Source: Eleusine coracana subsp. coracana
Taxonomy: Eukaryota > Streptophyta > Magnoliopsida > Poales > Poaceae
Assembly: GCA_032690845.1 (NCBI GenBank)
Contig: CM064434.1
Coordinates: 4,218,108 to 4,282,107, forward strand
DNA: 64,000 nucleotides
Direction of reading: 5' to 3'
Shown: positions 32,110-43,500 of the stretch, one piece after another
How positions within the stretch are numbered: position 1 is the first letter of the stretch
Layout of the letters: each line of letters starts with the position of its first letter
Notes under the pieces: generated by a model
Seen by the model: only the letters and a program-made list of their open reading frames with translations
What the model was told of the DNA's origin: nothing
Databases searched by the model: none
Translations under genes and position numbers: made by a program

Positions 32110-34101
32110 ATGAAGTTCTTCCATTCATGCCTAGTACTTTTCCTTTGCCTTCAGCTTGCGTCAATCACCACAAGTGAAGTCCAGTTCCTATACCTTGGTT
32201 TCACAGGCACCAACCTCTCCTTGGATGATACTGCAACAGTAACATCAAACGGACTCCTTCAGGTGACCAACGGCACGATTAATCGTAAAGGCCATGCATT
32301 CCACCCTACTCCTTTGCACTTCCGTACGCCATCCAATGGTATGGTGCAGTCTTTCTCTGTTACATTTGTATTTGGCATTCGCTCTAGTTACCTCAGCATG
32401 TCCCGGCAAGGTCTAGCCTTTGTTGTTGCTCCTAGCAAGAACTTCTCAGATGCACTTCCAAACCAATACCTTGGCCTCACAAATATGGTAAAGAACAACA
32501 AAACAACAAATCATTTTTTAGCAATAGAGCTAGATACAGTTGAAAACATGGAGTTTAATGATATTGATAGTAACCATGTAGGCATCGACATCAATGGCCT
32601 CAACTCTATACAGTCCCACTCTGTAGGTTACTACGATGACATGAATGGTAGCTTTCATAAGATGAGTCTTAATAGTGGTGAAGCAATGCAAGTATGGTTA
32701 GAGTATTGTGGAGAAAGCAAGCAAATCAATGTAACCATGGGTTCTCTTGAAATGGAGAAGCCTGTAAGGCCACTGATCTCCACAACCTATGATCTATCAA
32801 CAGTGATACAGGAATCCGCTTATGTTGGCTTCTCAGCATCAACTGATGAAATTGACACACGACACTGTGTGCTTGGCTGGAGCTTCAGCATGAACAGACC
32901 GGCTCAAAAGATCAACATTTCTAAGCTACCCAAGCTACCACGCAACAGCCCAAAACCTCAGTCAAAACTGTTGGATATTATCTTACCCATAGCAACTGCA
33001 TCATTCATAATTGTTCTGGGGGCTGCCATCATTCTACTTATTAAGCGGAAATGGCGTTATGCTGAATTGAAAGAATATTGGGAAGTTGAGTTTGGCCCAC
33101 ATAGGTTGTCATATAAGGATTTGTACCATGCCACAGAAGGATTTCATGATAAGTACCTGCTCGGTGCAGGAGGATTCGGGAAGGTATACAAAGGAGTACT
33201 CCAATCATCTAGACAGGAGATTGCTGTTAAGAGGGTTTCCCATGAATCAAGACAGGGTATTAAGGAGTTCATTTGTGAGGTTGTAAGCATAGGACACATT
33301 AGGCACCGTAACCTGGTTCAGTTACTTGGCTATTGCAGGCGAAAAGGTGAGCTTCTTCTAGTATATGATTACATGTCAAATGGAAGCCTTGACAAGTATT
33401 TATATTGTGTCGAGGGTAGGCGAACTCTTAATTGGGAACAAAGGTTTCATATCATCAAAGGTATTGCTTCGGGTTTACTCTATCTCCACGAGAAGTGGGA
33501 GAAAGTTGTGATTCATCGAGACATTAAGGCAAGCAATGTGCTCATTGATAGCGAAATGAATGGACATCTAGGGGACTTTGGCCTTGCACGATTGTATGAT
33601 CATGGCACTGACCTACAAACCACACATGTAGTTGGTACCATGGGGTACATAGCCCCAGAATTGTTGTTGACAGGAAAGGCATCCCCTCTCACTGATGTTT
33701 TTGCATTTGGAACATTCCTTCTTGAGGTGGTCTGTGGGCAAAGGCCAGTGAATCACAAAACAGAGGATGGCCAAGCTATATTAGCAGACTGGGTTCTTGA
33801 GCATTGGCGCAAAGATTTATTAACTAAAACAGTAGACATGAGGCTACGAGGTAATTATAATGTTGATGAGGCATCTCTAGTGCTAAAACTCGGGCTATTA
33901 TGCTCTCACCCATTCACTAACGTAAGGCCTAACATGCAGCAGGTCATGTTGTACCTTGACTATGAGTTGCCACTTCCAGAGTTGACACATGTGGACATGA
34001 GCTTTAGCATGCTCTCCCTAATGCAGGATGAAGGATTTGACCCATATACACTGCTTTCAAGCAGCTGTGCCACAACATCTGAAGTATCGGGTGGTAGATG
34101 A
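32110..34101 (+). CDS. L-type lectin receptor-like kinase, copy 2
   Basis: A paralogue of the kinase at 25316, with the same single-exon structure and domain spacing, 663 residues. The start at 32110 gives a signal peptide (MKFFHSCLVLFLCLQLASIT). The lectin domain has FLYLGFTGTNLSLDD, FLAIELDTVENMEF and NHVGIDINGLNS. A transmembrane segment lies at about 287-312 (IILPIATASFIIVLGAAIIL). The kinase domain starts near 333, with GAGGFGKVYKG (about 352), AVKRVS, HRDIKASN (about 468), DFGLARLYDHG (about 488) and APELLLTGKA. All kinase motifs are intact. HRD and DFG fall at the same residue numbers as in copy 1, so the pair arose by tandem duplication followed by divergence, especially in the lectin part. 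It ends EVSGGR, like copy 1 (LSGGR). Confidence 0.95.
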   Translation: MKFFHSCLVLFLCLQLASITTSEVQFLYLGFTGTNLSLDDTATVTSNGLLQVTNGTINRKGHAFHPTPLHFRTPSNGMVQSFSVTFVFGIRSSYLSMSRQGLAFVVAPSKNFSDALPNQYLGLTNMVKNNKTTNHFLAIELDTVENMEFNDIDSNHVGIDINGLNSIQSHSVGYYDDMNGSFHKMSLNSGEAMQVWLEYCGESKQINVTMGSLEMEKPVRPLISTTYDLSTVIQESAYVGFSASTDEIDTRHCVLGWSFSMNRPAQKINISKLPKLPRNSPKPQSKLLDIILPIATASFIIVLGAAIILLIKRKWRYAELKEYWEVEFGPHRLSYKDLYHATEGFHDKYLLGAGGFGKVYKGVLQSSRQEIAVKRVSHESRQGIKEFICEVVSIGHIRHRNLVQLLGYCRRKGELLLVYDYMSNGSLDKYLYCVEGRRTLNWEQRFHIIKGIASGLLYLHEKWEKVVIHRDIKASNVLIDSEMNGHLGDFGLARLYDHGTDLQTTHVVGTMGYIAPELLLTGKASPLTDVFAFGTFLLEVVCGQRPVNHKTEDGQAILADWVLEHWRKDLLTKTVDMRLRGNYNVDEASLVLKLGLLCSHPFTNVRPNMQQVMLYLDYELPLPELTHVDMSFSMLSLMQDEGFDPYTLLSSSCATTSEVSGGR

Positions 34102-35890
34102 GCTTCAGTGGTGATGGGTATTTTGTCATGCAATGTCAGTATTAGCTAGTGTTGCTATTCAACTACCTCTGTATGTGTTTGCGTACTTGAGTTGATATAC
34201 ATGTTATCATGTGAGATTCAATTAAACTACTTATTTGATGATAGTTTTATTTGTATTCTAACTCAAATCTAACTGCGCTAGGGAGATGTACCACTTCTAC
34301 TAGATGGCTTGAGCGGACGTGTGTTAGTATCCGCCGCTCGAAAGGCCAACGCCATCTGATACAAACGAGCATTATATGTATCGACTTCATTTAGGTTGAT
34401 AACCATGTTTCATCATGCATATTGAGAACTTTCCACTATCCAATTCTATTGCATCCTTAGAGCAACTCCAGCCGCTTAAGTAAATGGCTACCTACTATAC
34501 GGCTATACCTAAAAACAGTTTTTTACTAGGCAAACAGCCCTCCAACGAGAGTACCTATCCCCCCTCCCCTCCCCCTCCCCCTCGCTGTGAATCAGAATTC
34601 AGTGCAGTCGTTACTACAACTCCACGTTATGACTGCATGCAACATGAGCCATTCATTTTTGCGACGAGTGGAGGAAATTGATTGCTACAGAGATTCGCTA
34701 CAGTATACAGGTGCATCTTGGCTGTTCGTTTCGGAACCGACGAGCGCAACAGCGACTGCTAAAGTTGCAGTTGTAACTGCAACTGTACCGGAACCCAGTC
34801 GGCCGGTCCCCTCGTTGTTCACCAGGCTGGAGACACATTTCCTTACAGCATCTCTAGCGGGGGGGCTCTCAAATTGAGCCTCCTACTCCTCCTTTTGAGA
34901 TTCCACTCTCAAATGTGGGCTTTTAAACTCCACTTTCAACTCCAATAGTATTGCTTATTTTCACCTCCCATTTTTCTCTGAACCATGGGCCTGATCTGTC
35001 AGTCTTAGTGGATATACACAATAGAACAGAGGACTCCAGAGTACTGCCAGCCGACCACCTCGTCACCGTTGCCCGCCCTTGCTGGTGCTGCCTGTTGGAT
35101 CTTGGAGGTCACATGTCAGGGCACCTATGCCTGAGGGAGGCAGGGATGTGGCCTTCGAGCATGGGAGAGGGGAAGGCGTAATGACGCGTCATAAACAGGC
35201 TCCTCTATTGTATATGGCACAACGGTCGTTGGTGGAGACACTGCCCTGTCCGTGCTAGCCCTCTCCCATGACACTTCACACTTGTGCCCGCGAAAGGATG
35301 AGCAGCTTGAGGACGACGATAGGAGGAGCAACCCCATTGTAGGATCTAGGATACCAACTAGAGGGAGGTGAATAGGCGGTTTTAAATATTAAACAACTTA
35401 ACTCAAGTAAATGTGGAAATAATTAACAAGAAAGCAAGAGCAAGTAAATGAAACAAGAGAGTGATTTCTTTTAGCATAGCGTGACGTCCCCCCCCCCCCC
35501 CCCCCCCCGCGGGTGCCTAACCGCCCACATGGCTGCGATTGACAAGATTTGTGCGTCTCCATTCCAACGGAGCCGTAATACCGCCGTGAATCAAAGTGTT
35601 TTTGCTGCCATTAATCAAAACAATAAACTAGGCTAATTCTATCCAGCCACTTTAAGTTGGTTACGGGGCTCCCCGGAGTCATTATTACTGCACGGTTGGG
35701 TCCTTGATTTTATGTCTCCTCAGACCGTATTATGGCGTTGATTTCAAATTTGAAACTTGGTATTAGTTATGCAATTTCTTGACTGCTTGATACTTTCTGG
35801 GGTCATTAATTTTCTGATTCTATAATTGTTTGCTCCTTTTCAAGTCTGCACCGCCAAAATGAACTTGAGTGATGAGGTTTGTGCATTTTC
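34102..35890. other. Unassigned stretch downstream of kinase copy 2
   Basis: TTAGAGCAACTCCAGC at about 34457 looks like the left end of a Tourist-like MITE, but no right end was found. At 35339-35480, ACCAACTAGAGGGAGGTGAA resembles an LTR-retrotransposon edge common in grasses. A C21 run lies at 35488-35508. No gene was recognised. Confidence 0.3.
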
Positions 35891-36370
35891 TATATAATGT
35901 GAATGCACAAAACACATTTACTGCTAATGCTTTTGGTTACCTTGTTCTCAGTCCTAGACTCCTTGTTGGTATAATGTGAATGTGCAAAAAAAAAACATTT
36001 AATGCAAAAGCTTCATCTTTGTTTTCAGTTGTCGAGTCTTGATATAGTTGCATAGATATTCACACATTTAGTTACCTTGTTTTCAGTTGGGCTAATTTGA
36101 TCAGTACCATTGCAAAAATCATAAAGTTGTAAAATACCATCATATGTGTCATTGACATGTGGATCTAGGCCCTACAGGTTATTGTCACATAGGATGGTAT
36201 TTTGCAACTCCACTATTTTTGCAATGGTACTCACCTAAAAAATCCTTTTTAGTTCTTGGTTCCTCATCTGTATAATGTGAATGTGCAGAAAAAAACATTT
36301 AGTGCTAATGCTTCAACTTTGGTTTCAGTTCTCGACTCCTAATATACTTGCATAATATCTTTATTCTAAT
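35890..36370 (+). repeat. Three-copy diverged direct repeat
   Basis: TATAATGTGAATG followed by an A-rich ACATTTA, a GCTAATGCTT-like word and GTTTTCAGTT, then a TCGAGTC/TAGACTC word, occurs at about 35896, 35973 and 36281. A 129-bp hairpin element lies between the second and third copies. It is non-coding. Confidence 0.65.
36103..36231. mobile_element. Near-perfect hairpin MITE, 129 bp
   Basis: AGTACCATTGCAAAAAT at the left is inverted at the right as ATTTTTGCAATGGTACT, and the arms continue through AAAATACCATCATATGTG and its partner, leaving a short central loop. Almost the whole element is one hairpin. No clear target duplication was found. Such elements can give rise to small-RNA precursors if transcribed. 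Confidence 0.75.
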
Positions 36371-36899
36371 ATATTTAGAAGCTGGTAGACCACGATGACC
36401 GTAATCTATTGTTAAACCGATTGAATTAATCAATTCATTGAGTGAAACTTGAGGTAGGCCCATAGTACTTGCACTCGTATGGCTCGAGCAATTATGAATG
36501 ATAAAAGAGCAGTTAGTAAATGAATGTGACCTGACAGCGTTTTTAATATGTCGAAGGAAGGGAGGCGAAAAGCAGTAGAGGATGGAGAAGTTAATCTACT
36601 GTTGACTTTTTCCTATGACTCATTGATAAAGCGAATGCCAGCAAAGAGCTTAAAGAAATAGGTTTTGTCAATACATTAATTTTCTTATGACTCATCCATG
36701 AATCCAATGCCAGCAATGATCTTAAAAAAAGGTAAGTTTTGTCAATCCATTACTAACGTAACTATTGTTTTATCCGTAACATAGCGACAATATGGAATAA
36801 TAGCTATGAAGGTTTTTTTTCTCGAATATGCAGGAGAGCTACGTATCTATGTAATGATAGAGAAGAAAAGCCGGCCCCTTACATCATCGCCACCTCATT

Positions 36900-39207
36900 C
36901 CAGAACCGAGCCATGAGGTGGTGGTAGTATAAAAAATGTTGTGACTCTAAGAAACACACACAACAACAACTTGACCAAAAAACACGAAGGCCGGTTTTAC
37001 CCAAGCTCTCCACCTATCACCCCTAATGCACCCAGGCCCAAAAGACGTAGCCTTTCACCCTGGCGAGGCACCAGAGGTGGTGCTCCTCGTCAAAAGCTCT
37101 AAGGACCTTCGCCATGCTGGGTCTATCTGCCTCAAAGACTCAAGCATTGCAATGTTTCCACAGCAGCCATGCTCCCATGATAATGACAATGTTCAGCCCT
37201 TTACTCTTTTTCTTGGAAGTTCTTTTGATCATGCGATGCCACCACTCAGCAAAGGAGGACTCCCTGTGAGACGGTGCCAAATTCAGCAAGGTCGCCATTC
37301 CGGTGAGTGAGACCCATTTCCTCCTTGTTTGCCTGAATGAAGAGTGCCACATCGTCGGCATAAAGCGAGATCTGTTGATCATTGTGCCGACGACTCAAAG
37401 GTTGCAGCAGCTGTAGTTCACTCGTCTTGCTGAAAAGACTGTTTAGAGCATGTTGGTGAGAGGGGGTCACCTTGGCGGAGGTCATGTTAGTGTCGAATCT
37501 CATCTCCCGGTTGTCCGTTTACTAGGATGCTGGCGGATGCCGTCCTCAATAAGTGAGATATCAAATTGCACCAGACTGGACCAAAGCCCAAGTGTGTCAT
37601 GATTTCTAGGAGGAATGACCAAGAGACCGAGTCGAAAGCTTTCGAAATGTCCAGCTTAAGGAAAAGTCTTGGGACCTTGAGTTAATGTAGTCTCTTGATT
37701 GTTTGTTACACCAATATGAAGTTGTCATGAATACACATTCCCCGAATAAAAGCACTTTGATTGCCTACCACCAATTTATTGAGATGAGGAGTAAGACGGT
37801 TAGCCAAAATCTTTGTTAATAATTTGGCGAAACTGTGAATGAGACTAATGGGGTGGTAGTTTTTGGGCAATAAGGCTTCAACCTTCTTATGAATCAGTGT
37901 GAGATAGGCGGAATTTAGCAGCCAAAGCTTCCTTGCATCCCCTTGCTGCAAGGTAATAATCGCCGCCATGAAATCTGCCTTGATCAATGGCCAGCATGCC
38001 TTATAGAAGTGGCCGGTGTAACCGTCCGGACCCAGGGCTCTATCTGCCTTGTAAATCTTTTATTGTTTCCCAAACTTTATCTTCAGTGATGGGTGTGTCC
38101 AGCATGGATAGGTCTATCCCTGCCCGGTGAAAGAAGTCGAGGTCCAGGGTGGCTGCTCTCTGCTCGCGGTACCAAGGAGCCCATCAAAGTAATCAGACAT
38201 TACTTCCTGTTTATCAACCTGACTCGTTACACTTGTTCCTCATGCATCAGTTTCGCTATGAAGTTCTTTTTCTTGCGGAATCCTACATGTCTGTGGAACA
38301 ACGCAGTGTTGGCATCCCCATCTTTAAAGAACCTGAGGCGGGCCACTGTTCTCTCAAGCGAAGATAGGACCAGACAATGTTTCTTCGCTTCGCCCTTCAG
38401 CCACCGCTCGTCGCTGTTAAGCTGCCGCGAGTCTTGGGCGATCTCCAGTCTATGCAATATCTCCCATGATACCGCCAGCTGTGTTTTGATGTGTCTCACT
38501 TGGCATTGGCTCCATGATTGTAGAGCCCGTGTGAGCCGCTTCAGTTTTAACGATACTCGCTCAACATTGACGCGTTCCAGGAGGCTACAACAGTGTATGG
38601 AACCTAGGAAGCTTGGTACAAAAGCTCTCGAAATGAAATCTTATCTTCCCATGGATGCCCTCTTTTAGCCCGAGTACAAGTGGGCAGTGATCGGAGATTT
38701 TTGTCGCTTGACTCTGTAGAATGCATTCTGGGAACAGATCTTCCCAATCCACAGACCACGGTCAAGCCTAACTAATGTAGGTGCTTCTCTTTTGTTGGAA
38801 CAAGTATACCGTCGACCGAGTAATGGGATTTCTTTGAGTTCCATCTCGTTCACAAACTGTCAAAATCTGCCCATCATAGCCCTGTTGAGATTGTCGCTGT
38901 TCTTGTCTTTCGCCGAATAGACAGAGACTGAATTTTGGTTCACGCTCCAGGTTGTGGCAGACAACATGTTGTTCTTCCAGGCCACTAAGATGCCCCCTCG
39001 AGTGCCTTGTGCAGGTAGGAAATTTTTTTTTTGGTATGCTGGACTAAGGAAGGCGTTAACATCCCAGGCTGTGATGTTGGCTAATTTCGTTTCTTGCAAA
39101 CATATTAAGATTGGGTGGGCAGCATCGACCACCTTGCGCAAAGAGTCACGACGTGAACGATCATTGAGACCCCTCACGTTCCAGATTAACACATTTGAGG
39201 AATCCAT
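36900..39207 (-). pseudogene. LINE 1 ORF2 (endonuclease/reverse transcriptase), decayed
   Basis: From the minus-strand start: an AP-endonuclease region (VLIWNVRGLNDRSRRDSLR, ICLQETKLA, GGILVAWKN; 39207-38860), more endonuclease (TCSNKREAPTLVRLDRGLW), a linker with FKDGDANTALFHRHVG, and the reverse-transcriptase start (LTLIHKKVEALLPKNYHPIS, ANRLTPHLNKLVVGNQSAFI). The active-site text SLYADDVALFI (near 37360) is followed almost at once by the C-terminal FAEWWHRMIKRTSKKKSKGL. The reverse-transcriptase thumb and connection are therefore deleted. Stops and frame changes are frequent. Confidence 0.85.
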
Positions 39208-40302
39208 GGATACAAGAATGGGAAAACCAGACCAGAAAAAAGAGCCTAGGCTTCGGTCAGGCCCCTAGCACCTGCATGCTTCTGGAGGAGGTTCCTTCCC
39301 GATCAGCTTCGCAAGTGCAATGATGTGTTCCCTGCTCAGTGGCTTGGCAAAGAACTGAGTGTATTTATCTTTAGCCCCTCCTGTCAGTTGATCATCATCT
39401 GAGAATCCCAACTGCCGATAGAATGCTTTGGCCGCTTTGTGGTTCACTTCTGGTGGCAGTTTGACTATCCGGCGGCTTCTCCTTGGTACCTTCGTCAGTG
39501 TTGCTGCTGGCTTTGGACGCCGTGGCACCAGAGCGAGAAGCTTAGAGATCATCTACAGGAAGGATTCGGCTGGCAGTGGGCTCATGGGGTTGGGTTTCCG
39601 AACGGACATGGCTAGAGCTCCTCAGAGCATCTGATCCCTCTTTCTGTTCCGCAATAATTGGTATTGTTGATACTTGATAGTACTTCCTCAGCAGGTCGCC
39701 ATTCCGGTGAGGGTGCTCGGTTGGCGTCATGTTCCAGAGGCACTCCAGCGTTGTGCACCCGGTGGCTCTTACCACGCCTGTTGTAGGTTAGTAGCGTCTT
39801 CACTGATGGGGGTGGGTCTTGCCGTGGATTCTGATACGGCAGTGGGAGGTCCAAACCTACCACACCGCCGCCAGTACTGGTGCCGGTGTTGTAGGCACCG
39901 TCTTCTCATGCGATGTGCCGGTGTTGTAGAGCGGTTGACGTCTTCTCCGGCGGCGGGAGGCCGGGCCGCCGGGGCCCTCCACCACCGCCGGATCGGGTGC
40001 TGGTGTTGTAGGTGCCGTCTTCTCGTGCAGTGTGTGGTTCGTCGGCAGGAGGAAGGTGCCTTCCACCGCCTGTGATTGTACTGTTGTCGCCGCCGGTTCC
40101 TGCTCTTGGAGTAGAGCCATTGACGTCTTCTTCGGCAGCAGGAGGCCAAGGCCTTCCACCGCTGCCGGTGCTGGGGGCTCACCGGTGGGAGGCTAAAGAT
40201 TTTGTTGTTGTCGCCAGGGAGAGCTTGAACATGAGAGGAGGGTGACACGGCGACCCGAGAGTGGATCTCTGATATTGTTGCAGTCGCCAGGGAGAGCTTG
40301 AG

Positions 40303-40496
40303 TGTAAGGAATATGGTTTGTGCAGGAAGGCAATGCTTCTCACGGAGGTTGCCATTCATATATATATATGCAAAGGTTACAGATTACAACAACGAGATAA
40401 AGTCGTAATACAAACAAACTACCGAATACAGTTTAAACCAATTTATCTATATCTCTAACTAGGGATAGAGTCAGCTGTCAATAATATCTCCTAACA
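40303..40496 (-). repeat. Copia 3' LTR
   Basis: 194 bp, TGTAAGGAATATGG to ATATCTCCTAACA as read on the plus strand. It is 2 bp longer than its partner owing to one extra TA unit. Confidence 0.95.
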
Positions 40497-40506
40497 CTCC
40501 CCCTCA
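40497..40506 (-). other. Copia polypurine tract
   Basis: Read on the minus strand, TTGAGGGGGAG directly precedes the 3' LTR. This is the expected primer for plus-strand DNA synthesis. Confidence 0.8.
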
Positions 40507-40507
40507 A

Positions 40508-43500
40508 TCACAACTTACACAAGTTGAGATTGTTTCTAAAGAGTGCAAGCTTCTTCACCGGAAGAGTCTTGGTGAAACCATCCGCAACCTGATCAGATGA
40601 TGAAATAAACCACTCATCAAGCTGCTTGCATGCTACCCGTTCACGCACAAAATGAAAATCAACCTCTATGTGTTTGGTACGCCCATGAAATCTTGGGTTG
40701 GCTGTCATGTAAGTTGCCCCAAGATTATCACACCACAACAAAGGAGGACGCTGAAGAGAAACACCAAGTTCTCCAAGCACGCTTTGGAGCCAAATTACCT
40801 CAGCAGTAGCATTAACAAGGGCCTTGTATTCAGCTTCCGTGCTAGAACAAGACAGTAACCTGCTTACGAGCACTCCAAGAAATGAGATTAGGTCCAAGGA
40901 ACGCTGCAAAGCCCCCAGTAGACCGGCGATCATCACCATCACCAGCCCAATCAGCATCCGAAAAAAAATACTCAATAGAAGAGAAGAGTGGCGTCGAAAG
41001 CGTACACCAAAACCCAGAGTACCATGAAGATATCGAAGTAAGCGCTTCACCACAGACCAATGAACCGTAGTGGGAGCATGGAGAAATTGGCAGACCTTAT
41101 TCACAGCGAATGAGATGTCCGGTCGGGTAAGTGCCAAATACTATAACGCACCTACAACACTACGATATGTAGTTGCATCTTCCATTGAGAGAGGATCACC
41201 ATCAAAGAGAGAAATCTTCTCATCTGCCACCATTGGTGTAGCCATGCCCTTGCATGATTGCATGCCAACTCGACTAAGCAAATCAGTGGTATACTTAGTG
41301 TGTGTCAGAAGAATACCATCCAAGTAAGTCTGAACCTCAATCCCTAGAAAATAACTGAGATTCCCAAGATCTTTTAAGGCAAAATCAGAACAAGATCACC
41401 CAAAAGCGCATCAACAGCTTGAGAAGAGGAACTGGCCACAACTATGTCATCAAAATAAATAAGTAAACAGATGATGACACTAGCCTTGCAGAAGATAAAA
41501 AGGGATGTATCGGCTTTGGAAGCCACAAAACCCAACTGAAGAAGTTTAGAACTAAGACAAGCATACCACGCACGCGGAGCCTGCTTAAGTCCATAGAGCG
41601 CTTTATCAAGCTTGCAAACATGTGATGGATGATCCGAGTCAACATACCCAGGAGGTTTCTTCATATAAACGTCCTCTTCCAGAACACCATGTAGAAACAT
41701 GTTCTGCACATCTAGCTGACGAAGACACCATCCACGAGATACAGCAAGTGAAAGACCAAGACGAATAGTCGCTGGCTTAACAACCGGACTGAAAGTGTCA
41801 TCATAGTCAATGCCATACCGCTGCTTGAACCCTTTCGCCACAAGACGTACTTTGTAGCGATCAATGGAACCATCTGCTTTTCGCTTAATTTTGTACACCC
41901 ACTTACAATCAATCAGATTGGATGCCTTAGATGATGGTACAAGATGCTAAGTACAGTTCCTTATCAGTGCAGAAAATTCTTCATTCATGGAATGCTTCCA
42001 GTTTGGATCAAGGAGAGCTTCCTTCAGATTATCCGGCTCACCTGTAGCAAAAATTAGCATATCGAATCATACCAGGAAACAATTTCTTGGGCTGCACAAT
42101 GTTGTTTTGCAGACGAGTACAAGGATACCTCTGTTGCTGTGGTGTCACAGCAACTGCATCTGCCGCACCAACCACCGATGATCGGAGAAACAGCAGGCTC
42201 CAGGCTCGAAGTCACGGGTGAAGCTGTCCCAGCGATAGTCGTACCAGGAGACAGGTCCACCGCACGGAACCTAACGCACGTGTCCAGGAGTAGCACCAGC
42301 CCGCATGTCCTCACGTCGTGCAGGAGAAGAACCAGCATCTAACCCCGACGGCACAGCAGAAATAGCAGACACACCAGTCAAGGTAGATGTTGGCAGCGCA
42401 CCCAAATCAGATTCAGGTGGAGCAGAACAGTCGAAACCTCTCCGGGATCAGCGCTAGAATTTGTTGTACGTCCCAAATCCGAAGCACTTGATGCACTTGT
42501 CTCCGGCAAAAAATAGTTGTCACCTAGAGGTAGTACCTGCCGATCAATAGAAGTAGGAACCTGCACACTAGAAGACTCAACAGTGACATCAGTAGACGTA
42601 GGCACATGATCAGCATCCAAAGTAATACCCCCCCCCCCCCGAGGTGGACTCAACTAGAGAGGGAGAAAGGAGCGAGATCTCAGTGCGCAACCGTGCGCCT
42701 GCATTGGGATGAAGATGAGAGAATGGAAAAACAGCTTCATAAAAAACAACGTCCCGGGAAATATACACACGTCCGTTGGAAACATCCAAGCATTTATAGC
42801 CCTTATCATGAGAGCTATATCCGAGGAAAACACATCATTTCGATCGGAAGGACAATTTTTTAGTATTATAAGGGCGAAGATTAGACCAACATGCACAGCC
42901 AAAAGTACGAAGAAGAGAATAATCAGGCTTGTTGTCAAAGAGTTTTTCCAAGGGAGAAATATGATCAAGGACTGGTGTAGGTAGGTGATTAATGAGAAAA
43001 GCTGCCGTGGAGAAAGCCTCATCCTAATATTTTAGAGGAACAGATGCATGTGCTAGCAAAGCCAACCCCACCTCAACAATGTGACGATGTTTTCTCTCTA
43101 CAGAACCATTCTGCTGGTGCGTGTGTGGACAAGACATAAGATGTGAAATACCAACACGAGTAAAAAAAAACTTAATTTCTGATATTCCCCTCCCCAGTCG
43201 GTTTGTAAAGCCACGATCTTTCGACCAAAGTGACACTCAATATGTGCTTGATAATCATGAAATTTCTGAAACACATTAGATTTATGCTTAAGTGGAAAAA
43301 TCCAAGTGAATTTACTGAAATCATCGATAAAACTGACATAGTATGTATTCCCTCCAATAGAACCGGGAGCAGGACCCCATACATCAGAAAAAATCAACTC
43401 TAAAGGCACCACAGATGTGCTTACAAATCTAGGAAACGAAAGTTGATGACTCTTGGCTTGCTGACATGCATCACACACATGTTTGGGAGCCTTATTGGAC

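Noticed and set aside
35339..35490. LTR-retrotransposon edge
   Set aside because: The ACCAACTAGAGGGAGGTGAA text is familiar from grass repeats, but no second LTR, primer site or target duplication was seen.
38093..38668. 191-codon plus-strand frame
   Set aside because: Antisense to the LINE 1 reverse-transcriptase region, which has recognisable domains.
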